From an uncultured Oscillospiraceae bacterium (lineage in GTDB: Bacteria; Bacillota; Clostridia; Oscillospirales; Acutalibacteraceae), in contig URPG01000168.1 in the NCBI GenBank assembly GCA_900549675.1, positions 1 through 5,078 on the forward strand: a stretch of DNA of 5,078 nt, written 5' to 3'. The translations under genes and the position numbers were made by a program. A model generated the notes under the pieces. It did no database searches. It worked only from the letters and a program-made list of their open reading frames with translations, and was not told the origin of the DNA. Numbering within the stretch: the first letter of the stretch is position 1; every line of letters begins with the position of its first letter. Positions 1 to 4,618 of the stretch are shown one piece after another.

Positions 1-71
1 TTAATTCTTTAGATATTGAAGAAATTATGGTTCATATAGAGGCAGGGGAAAAAAATGAAATCAATCCTTAA
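1..71 (+). CDS. C-terminal end of an ABC transporter ATP-binding protein (partial)
   Basis: Only the last 22 or so codons are present, in the frame that ends with TAA at 69-71. The readable tail is SLDIEEIMVHIEAGEKNEI plus two residues. An LDIEEIM-type helix followed by a short charged tail is common at the C-terminus of ATPases of ABC-2 exporters (inference from family knowledge; no Walker or signature motif lies inside the window). The stop falls 17 bases inside the following permease gene, so the two reading frames overlap and are probably translationally coupled. This overlap is the strongest support for an ATPase-permease pair. The substrate cannot be told. Confidence 0.6.
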   Translation, partial: NSLDIEEIMVHIEAGEKNEINP

Positions 72-699
72 ATTTATTAGAATGGATTGGATGAATTATA
101 AGCCAAAGGTAAAGGTTTTCCCCTTCTACATTCTTTTTGCTGTATTGATTACGACAGAATATCATTCCATAATCCCTTCTATTATCATGTTGGGTGTGTT
201 TATTTATACTCTTTTAAATTTTTTGTTTGCAGGAGAAGAAAAGAACGATATGTTTCGCTTGTATTCCATTTTACCCACAAATAAACAAGAAATTGTGATA
301 GGAAGGTATTTGCTAGCAATTCTTTTATCCCTACTCATCCTCATTTTTTCTGTATTCATACTATTTTTAGAAGCTTCTATTCTGTCAATCCCTATTCCAT
401 ACGGAATGACAATCAATATTACTTTATTGGCAGCTGCCTTTACTTTTTTTTCGATTGCTGTTATTTTTCCTATCAATTATAAGTTGGGATTTATCAAATC
501 ACAAAGTTTTGCGGCTTTGCCCATTATATTATTTATTGTTATAGCAACGCTTGTACCACGTATCTTAAAAATTAATTTTTTTGAAAATCCAGAAACTATC
601 TTTAATAATCTCATAGGAGTTCCACTCTTTATTATCGGTATATTTTTAGTGATAATTTCGTCAAAAGCAAGCATAAAAATTATGGAACAAAAAGAATAA
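55..699 (+). CDS. ABC-2 type transporter permease (PF13346-like)
   Basis: A 214-residue integral membrane protein that would form the channel half of an ABC exporter with the ATPase ending just inside it. About six hydrophobic segments are visible, near residues 21-33, 38-59, 84-110, 119-140, 150-171 and 184-203. Between the second and third lies the cytoplasmic stretch EEKND (61-65) followed by LPTNKQEIVIGRYL (73-86). This 'EEK...LP..r.EIV..RYL' pattern is typical of the ABC2_membrane_5 family, and the length fits. The start ATG has an AGGGGA Shine-Dalgarno (44-49) five bases upstream, inside the preceding gene. The gene is noticeably more AT-rich than the iron-uptake genes. Relatives serve in peptide or drug efflux and immunity, but the substrate here is unknown. 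No clear terminator follows. Confidence 0.82.
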   Translation: MKSILKFIRMDWMNYKPKVKVFPFYILFAVLITTEYHSIIPSIIMLGVFIYTLLNFLFAGEEKNDMFRLYSILPTNKQEIVIGRYLLAILLSLLILIFSVFILFLEASILSIPIPYGMTINITLLAAAFTFFSIAVIFPINYKLGFIKSQSFAALPIILFIVIATLVPRILKINFFENPETIFNNLIGVPLFIIGIFLVIISSKASIKIMEQKE

Positions 700-736
700 T
701 TTTTAGAATTTTATCCGCATAATTTCCCCTTACAAC

Positions 737-742
737 GGAGGT
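737..742 (+). promoter_or_regulatory. Ribosome binding site fixing a TTG start
   Basis: GGAGGT lies four to five bases before TTG at 747, with no ATG or GTG in frame nearby upstream. It supports translation starting at the TTG, directly before the conserved first beta strand KITIIHGQN. Confidence 0.75.
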
Positions 743-746
743 CATT

Positions 747-1433
747 TTGAAAATAACAATTATCCATGGTCAAAACCATAAAGGCTCTACCTATCAGATT
801 GCTCATATGCTTGCCCAAAAACTCGGCGGTGAAATTACGGAGTTTTTTCTCCCCAGAGATTTTGATGAATTTTGTATTGGCTGTAACAATTGTTTTATGA
901 AAAGTGAAACTCTCTGTCCACACTATCAAAAATTAAATCCCCTTACACAAGCGATTAATCATGCGGATGTACTGATCTTAGCCAGCCCTGTCTATGTTTA
1001 TCATGTAACAGGCGCAATGAAGGCTTTTTTAGACCATTACGGTTACCGTTGGATGGTGCATCGCCCGTATGAAGGTATGTTTAAAAAACAAGCTGTCTGT
1101 ATCTCAACTGCCGCAGGTGCAGGAATAAAATCCACCAATAAAGACATGGCAGACAGCCTGTTTTTTTGGGGTGTCGGTAAAATTTATCAATACGGGGTAG
1201 CTGTACGGGCAATCAATTATAAAAAAATTTCTGAGAATACCAAGCAGAAAATTGATCAAAAGACATCTTCTTTGGCACAGATCATAAAAAAACGACATGG
1301 CCATATAGCGCCCGGCATCAAATCCAAAGGTTTTTTCAATATCATGAGATTGGTTATGAAAAAAGGATGGAACCAAGCCGATGCAGCGTATTGGAAGGAA
1401 AAGAAATGGGTAGAAAAAAGCAGACCCTGGTGA
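747..1433 (+). CDS. Flavodoxin-family NAD(P)H-dependent oxidoreductase
   Basis: A 228-residue soluble flavoprotein expected to bind FMN and transfer electrons from NAD(P)H. It starts at TTG behind a strong GGAGG. The N-terminal beta strand and phosphate loop read KITIIHGQNHKGST (2-15), as in the FMN-reductase/iron-sulfur flavoprotein group. A cysteine cluster C43-x2-C46-x2-C49-x7-C57 follows. SPVYVYHVTGAMKAFLDHYGY (80-100) matches the second flavin-binding loop of the family, and STAAGAG (120-126) suits the third loop. The C-terminal 40 residues are basic and Trp-rich, probably an add-on outside the flavodoxin fold. The cysteine spacing lies within the range I recall for the [4Fe-4S] ligands of archaeal iron-sulfur flavoproteins (CX2CX2CX4-7C). 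Many simple reductases of this family also carry similar cysteines, so a cluster is possible but unproven. The physiological substrate is unknown. The next gene follows after 37 bases, so co-transcription is likely. Confidence 0.85.
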   Translation: MKITIIHGQNHKGSTYQIAHMLAQKLGGEITEFFLPRDFDEFCIGCNNCFMKSETLCPHYQKLNPLTQAINHADVLILASPVYVYHVTGAMKAFLDHYGYRWMVHRPYEGMFKKQAVCISTAAGAGIKSTNKDMADSLFFWGVGKIYQYGVAVRAINYKKISENTKQKIDQKTSSLAQIIKKRHGHIAPGIKSKGFFNIMRLVMKKGWNQADAAYWKEKKWVEKSRPW

Positions 1434-1470
1434 TTTCTGTTCATAAATATGACATACTATAAATTCTATA

Positions 1471-2073
1471 ATGCAATCATTATACCGTTTTATCTCACTA
1501 ACGTTTCATAAACATATCCCCATTGAGGTGAACGCCATTAAAAATTTAGCTAATATTATCACCCTTACCCGCTTAATTGGTGCTGTTATACTACTTTTCA
1601 CAGCACCTTTTTCATTCTATTTTTGGGTATTATACGCTTATTGCGGAATAAGCGATTTGTTGGACGGAATAACGGCAAGAAGATTAAGTTCACAGAGCGA
1701 ATGGGGTGCTAAACTGGACAGTATCGCAGACTTCGCATTATTCTTTGCTGTGTCGATTATAGTCTTCCCTGTTGTAATAATCCCGCTATGGATTTGGGTA
1801 GGTATAATTCTTATCGCTCTCCTGCGTGTCCTCGGATATTGGATTGGCTTTTATAAGTACCATACCTTTTCCTCTCTGCATACTTACGCCAATAAAGCTG
1901 CGGGGCTGTCTTTATTCCTCCTCCCTCTTCTTTATGTCCTGTTGGGTGTGAATACTGCTGGATTTCTGGTATGCCTGCTGTGCGGGATTTCTGCTGGGGA
2001 AGAACTTTATATTACAGTACAATCTAAAAATTTAAATCGGGACTGTAAAGGGATTTTATTCAATAAAAAATGA
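1471..2073 (+). CDS. CDP-alcohol phosphatidyltransferase family membrane protein
   Basis: A 200-residue membrane enzyme of the family that moves a phosphatidyl (or related) group from a CDP-alcohol onto a second alcohol in phospholipid synthesis. The full signature D1xxD2G1xxAR...G2xxxD3xxxD4 is intact: D62, D65, G66, A69, R70, G79, D83 and D87. These aspartates bind the metal ions and serve catalysis in known members. NLANIITLTRLIGA (25-38) is the usual amphipathic start of the domain, followed by about six hydrophobic segments. HTYANKAAG (137-145) and the tail EELYITVQSKNLN (177-189) also fit the family. Which alcohol is used (glycerol-3-phosphate, inositol, serine or other) cannot be told. 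No good Shine-Dalgarno precedes the ATG. An in-frame GTG at 1528 would remove 19 residues and still keep the domain, so the start is uncertain. Confidence 0.85.
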   Translation: MQSLYRFISLTFHKHIPIEVNAIKNLANIITLTRLIGAVILLFTAPFSFYFWVLYAYCGISDLLDGITARRLSSQSEWGAKLDSIADFALFFAVSIIVFPVVIIPLWIWVGIILIALLRVLGYWIGFYKYHTFSSLHTYANKAAGLSLFLLPLLYVLLGVNTAGFLVCLLCGISAGEELYITVQSKNLNRDCKGILFNKK

Positions 2074-2204
2074 ATAAGTCATGTATTGCTGCCTGTGGCA
2101 CATTTCTTACGCTTTTTTATATCTGTTATACCCAAAGTCATCTTTCATGGAACCTAATCTATTGGTTCAGTAGGTATTAATTTTTGAAAAAATCATTCTA
2201 CATA

Positions 2205-2233
2205 TTGACATTGTCGTACGAGCAGGATATAAT
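2205..2233 (+). promoter_or_regulatory. Consensus sigma-A promoter
   Basis: TTGACA (2205-2210) and TATAAT (2228-2233) are both exact consensus hexamers separated by 17 bases, the optimal spacing. Transcription would begin near 2240. An 8-base perfect palindrome TCGTACGA (2214-2221) occupies the spacer, a usual place for a repressor operator. Such a strong promoter normally needs repression or attenuation, and a terminator lies about 55-80 bases downstream of the expected start. Confidence 0.8.
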
Positions 2234-2248
2234 AATGCTCAAATATTG

Positions 2249-2272
2249 ATATACCCCCATCTCGGAGGATAT
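2249..2272 (+). promoter_or_regulatory. Leader hairpin or operator masking a GGAGG
   Basis: ATAT(A)CCCCC and GGAGGATAT form an imperfect inverted repeat with a five-base loop ATCTC. In RNA it gives about eight pairs with a bulged A and one C-A mismatch, and covers a Shine-Dalgarno-like GGAGG at 2264-2268. The C-run/G-run layout with flanking TA also loosely resembles CsoR-type metal-repressor operators. The downstream ATG at 2271 would encode only a six-residue peptide and lies too close to GGAGG for good initiation. The role is inferred. Confidence 0.35.
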
Positions 2273-2291
2273 GCGAAAGTATATTGGATAA

Positions 2292-2320
2292 GAGATCAAC
2301 TTAGGTTGGTCTTATTTTTT
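2292..2320 (+). terminator. Intrinsic terminator, possible attenuator
   Basis: GATCAAC (2294-2300), loop TTAG and GTTGGTC (2305-2311) give a seven-pair stem including one G-U pair. One A-T and one G-U pair extend it outward, and TTATTTTTT follows directly. It lies downstream of the consensus promoter and upstream of the receptor gene, so it would end most transcripts early unless it is bypassed. Confidence 0.6.
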
Positions 2321-2324
2321 CATC

Positions 2325-2343
2325 CTAAGTTAGACAAAACTAA
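2325..2343 (-). promoter_or_regulatory. Possible DtxR/IdeR-like iron-repressor box
   Basis: The 19 bases match 14 of 19 positions of the DtxR/IdeR/SirR consensus TTAGGTTAGCCTAACCTAA as I remember it, counted by eye in either orientation. The position upstream of a siderophore importer fits iron control. It lies roughly 85 bases after the predicted transcription start, which is unusual for simple repression. AT-rich sequence makes chance matches easy. Confidence 0.3.
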
Positions 2344-2468
2344 CCATTGTATAGGGGAATTTCAATTTTAATTTATATTATTGCAGAAAGGGTGAAACCA
2401 TCTTACGACGTTACGGGCAGTAATTTTTACAGAATGCCTATCTTGACCATAAGAACAAAATAAATTGC

Positions 2469-2487
2469 TGTGTTTCCATTAAACACA
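2469..2487 (+). promoter_or_regulatory. Palindrome TGTGTTT-N5-AAACACA before the ribosome binding site
   Basis: Perfect 7+7 base inverted repeat with a CCATT centre, ending four bases before AGGAGG (2492-2497). As DNA it is a plausible 19-base dimer operator; as RNA it is a small hairpin that could affect ribosome access or mRNA stability. No T-run follows, so it is not a terminator. Confidence 0.45.
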
Positions 2488-2504
2488 TATCAGGAGGATA
2501 TCAT

Positions 2505-3584
2505 ATGAAAAAGTTCCATTTCTCAAAATTAATCGTTTTAACTGCTGCTTTTGCTTTCATGCTGACAGGTTGTTCTAATCCGAACAATAACTCTTCCGCC
2601 GCACAGGCAAGTCAACCCGCCAGTAACCCCCCCAAAGTAAGTAATTCCGTATCAGCAAGCGAATCTGCGGAAACCAGTGAGCCCGCGCAAGCCGCGACTT
2701 CCGTTGAGGTCACAGATATCCATGGTACGGTTACTGTACCCGTCAACCCACAAAAAGTGGTATCTTTGGATAACAGAACATTTGAAACCTTATCCGATTG
2801 GGGCGTTGAATTGGTAGCAGTTCCCAAAGGTGTAATGCCTCAGAACAGCCCTTACTACACAGATGATGCTGTTCAAGATGTCGGAGATCACCGTGAACCG
2901 AATTTGGAAATTATCGCAGCAGCAGACCCTGAACTCGTTATTGTCGGACAAAGATTCGCCAATTTTTATGATGAAATAAAAGCCTTGGTGCCAAATGCAG
3001 CCGTTGTTGATTTTAGCTTCCAGCTTTCTGACGAAAAAGGTAAATCAGGAGACAGCTTGGTAAACGGTCTGAAAGATTCCACAACCGCACTGGGTAAAAT
3101 TTTTGACAAAAATGATGAAGCACAACAATTGAATACTGCTTTTGATAAGTCAATTCAGGATGCAAAAGATGCCTATAACGGAACAGATACTATTATGAGC
3201 GTTGTCGTTTCAGGTGGAGAAATCGGTTTTTCAGCTCCTTATTCCGGACGTGTTTGGGGCCCCATGTATGATGTTTTCGGATGGGTTTCTGCATTAGAGG
3301 TTGAAAATGCTTCCTCTGACCACAAGGGCGATGACATTTCGGTAGAAGCAATTGCACAAAGCAATCCGGATTGGATTATGGTATTGGACCGCGATGCAAC
3401 CTTCTCTTCTATCGAAGATAAAAAACCTGCCAAAGATGTTATCAACGATTCACCTGCGCTGAAAAACACAACAGCTATCACCAATGACCAGATTATTTAT
3501 GCACCGGATGATACTTATACCAATGAATCCATTCAAACTTATCTGGAGTTGTTTGAAAATATTGCAAGTACATTGTCAAAATAG
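2505..3584 (+). CDS. yclQ: Siderophore ABC transporter substrate-binding lipoprotein (YclQ/FatB/CeuE type)
   Basis: A 359-residue ferric-siderophore receptor anchored to the outer face of the membrane. The N-terminus has a basic, hydrophobic signal and a lipobox LTGC with the lipidated cysteine at C23. Residues 24-67 are a Ser/Ala/Pro/Glu-rich tether. The binding domain begins at VEVTDIHGTVTVPVNPQKVV (67-86) and continues with EPNLEIIAAADPELVIVGQR (131-150); a helical linker joining the two lobes lies near 185-225. Compared with B. subtilis YclQ as I recall it, the three arginines that bind the anionic catecholate siderophore appear at R150, R249 (in SGRVWGPMYDVFG) and R296 (in VLDRD). That favours a catecholate or petrobactin-like ligand; the exact siderophore is unknown. 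The start is firm: AGGAGG lies seven bases before ATG. Permease 1 follows within about 20 bases. Control probably acts through the long leader upstream. The symbol is by similarity; fatB and ceuE are equivalent names. Confidence 0.9.
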   Translation: MKKFHFSKLIVLTAAFAFMLTGCSNPNNNSSAAQASQPASNPPKVSNSVSASESAETSEPAQAATSVEVTDIHGTVTVPVNPQKVVSLDNRTFETLSDWGVELVAVPKGVMPQNSPYYTDDAVQDVGDHREPNLEIIAAADPELVIVGQRFANFYDEIKALVPNAAVVDFSFQLSDEKGKSGDSLVNGLKDSTTALGKIFDKNDEAQQLNTAFDKSIQDAKDAYNGTDTIMSVVVSGGEIGFSAPYSGRVWGPMYDVFGWVSALEVENASSDHKGDDISVEAIAQSNPDWIMVLDRDATFSSIEDKKPAKDVINDSPALKNTTAITNDQIIYAPDDTYTNESIQTYLELFENIASTLSK

Positions 3585-3587
3585 CAT

Positions 3588-3593
3588 AAAGGA
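3588..3593 (+). promoter_or_regulatory. Ribosome binding site deciding the permease start
   Basis: AAAGGA touches the ATG at 3593, leaving no spacer, but stands 11 bases before the in-frame ATG at 3605. The second ATG is therefore the more likely start, although the spacing is longer than ideal. Confidence 0.5.
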
Positions 3594-3604
3594 TGTACAT
3601 CAAA

Positions 3605-4618
3605 ATGCCAAAACATACCCTACCAAAAAATTCAGGGGCTGAGGTTTCTCAGCCCCAACTTTTTAATCGAAAAAAAATATGGACAAAGTCCTTTGCGCTG
3701 GCCGTGTTTATTGTTTTTGTTCTGGGCGTTGTTTCGCTGTTTACCGGAGTTTACGATATACAAGGAAAAGAAGACGGCTGGAATATGTTTTTTATCACCC
3801 GGGTACCGAGAACAGCGGCACTCATGTTAACCGGTGCAGCTATGTCTATGTCTGGACTGGTAACGCAGCTGATTACACAGAATCGTCTGGTTGAACCCAC
3901 CACATCAGGCACTATCGAATGGGCCGGTTTGGGACTCGTATTTGTTTATTTACTGTTTCCTGCTCCCACTTTATTGATGCGCATGACCGGAGCAATTGTG
4001 TTTTCTTTTATAGGCACTATGATTTTTTTCTTCTTCTTGAAAAAGGTTAGGCTGCGGTCGTCCCTTATTGTTCCGATTATCGGAATGATGCTCGGTGCTG
4101 TTATATCTGCCGTATCCACTTTTATAGGATTGCTCTTTCAAATGACACAAAGCATTGAAACATGGTTTGTAGGTTCTTTTGCTCCGGTTCAAATTGGACG
4201 ATATGAATATTTGTGGCTTATTATACTTATCAATATTATCATTTTCATCTATGCGGACCGATTGACTTTAGCCGGATTAGGAGAGGACATTGCCACAAGC
4301 CTTGGCGTAAATTATAATAAGATTGTTATTTTAGGCACTGGCCTTATTTCTGCCGCCGTTGGTATCGTTGCAGCTGTGATTGGAAACCTGCCCTTTTTAG
4401 GTCTGATTGTTCCCAATATTGTTTCCATGTTTAGGGGAGATGATCTAAAGAGCAACTTGCCCTGGGTATGTGTATTGGGAATGGGCACTATCACTCTTTG
4501 TGATATCATCTCCCGTACCATCATCACACCTTTTGAAGTTCCTGTTTCCTTGATATTGGGAACCGTAGGTGCTGCTGTATTTATTGTTATCTTATTAAAA
4601 CAAAGGAAACTAAGATGA
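3605..4618 (+). CDS. yclN: Siderophore ABC transporter permease 1 (FecCD family, YclN/FatD/CeuB type)
   Basis: A 337-residue inner-membrane permease that passes the ferric siderophore delivered by the lipoprotein upstream. After a polar N-terminus (1-25) the first membrane helix spans about 27-48, and eight or nine more hydrophobic segments follow. Family marks are RVPRTAALMLTGAAMSMSG (66-84), QNRLVEPTTSGTIEWA (92-107), the ATPase-coupling helix GEDIATSLGVN (226-236) and LPFLGLIVPNIVSMFRGDD (262-280). These match B. subtilis YclN as I recall it rather than the FhuB/FepD branch. ATG 3605 is chosen because AAAGGA has workable spacing there; ATG 3593 would add four residues. The last codons overlap the next gene by ATGA. 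A terminator-like hairpin lies within codons 11-20. Confidence 0.9.
   Translation: MPKHTLPKNSGAEVSQPQLFNRKKIWTKSFALAVFIVFVLGVVSLFTGVYDIQGKEDGWNMFFITRVPRTAALMLTGAAMSMSGLVTQLITQNRLVEPTTSGTIEWAGLGLVFVYLLFPAPTLLMRMTGAIVFSFIGTMIFFFFLKKVRLRSSLIVPIIGMMLGAVISAVSTFIGLLFQMTQSIETWFVGSFAPVQIGRYEYLWLIILINIIIFIYADRLTLAGLGEDIATSLGVNYNKIVILGTGLISAAVGIVAAVIGNLPFLGLIVPNIVSMFRGDDLKSNLPWVCVLGMGTITLCDIISRTIITPFEVPVSLILGTVGAAVFIVILLKQRKLR
3625..3664 (+). terminator. Intrinsic terminator-like hairpin inside the permease 5' coding end
   Basis: GGGGCTGAG (3635-3643) and CTCAGCCCC (3648-3656) form a perfect nine-pair, mostly GC stem with a GTTT loop. AAC and five T follow (3660-3664), and A6 precedes the stem at 3625-3630, four bases before it. 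It lies 51 bases after the receptor stop codon. It could end or thin out transcription after the receptor gene, or protect the 3' end of the receptor mRNA. Translating ribosomes would tend to open it. Confidence 0.65.

Larger units (their letters stand above)
2074..2504 (+). other. Intergenic leader region upstream of siderophore-uptake genes
   Basis: A 431-base stretch with no convincing protein gene. In order it holds an unremarkable AT-rich part (2074-2200), a consensus promoter (2205-2233), a hairpin over a GGAGG (2249-2272), an intrinsic terminator (2292-2320), an IdeR-like sequence (2325-2343), a featureless AT-rich stretch (2350-2460), and a palindrome and ribosome binding site (2469-2497). 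If the promoter serves the receptor gene at 2505, the untranslated leader is about 265 bases long. I recognise no known riboswitch class. Confidence 0.6.

Noticed and set aside
2081..2173. 30-codon frame starting ATG 2081 in the intergenic region
   Set aside because: It has no Shine-Dalgarno, overlaps another equally weak short frame, and shows no recognisable motif.
2149..2188. Weak inverted repeat GAACC...GGTTC followed by TTAATTTTT as a terminator of the phosphatidyltransferase
   Set aside because: The stem has only five pairs with a nine-base loop, and the T-run is ten or more bases away, so it does not meet the usual form of an intrinsic terminator.
2226..2252. Fur box (repeats of GATAAT) around the -10 element
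   Set aside because: Only partial hexamer matches are present and they arise from the TATAAT promoter and AT-rich context; the 7-1-7 symmetry is absent.
2390..2424. AAAGGGTG followed by a short frame ending TAA as a leader peptide
   Set aside because: No ATG, GTG or TTG stands at a proper distance; the frame would have to begin at a rare codon and is only about seven residues long.
3679..3894. 71-codon + strand frame inside permease 1
   Set aside because: It is fully contained in the FecCD permease frame, which has clear family motifs; the product looks like random Cys/Arg-rich sequence and there is no ribosome binding site.
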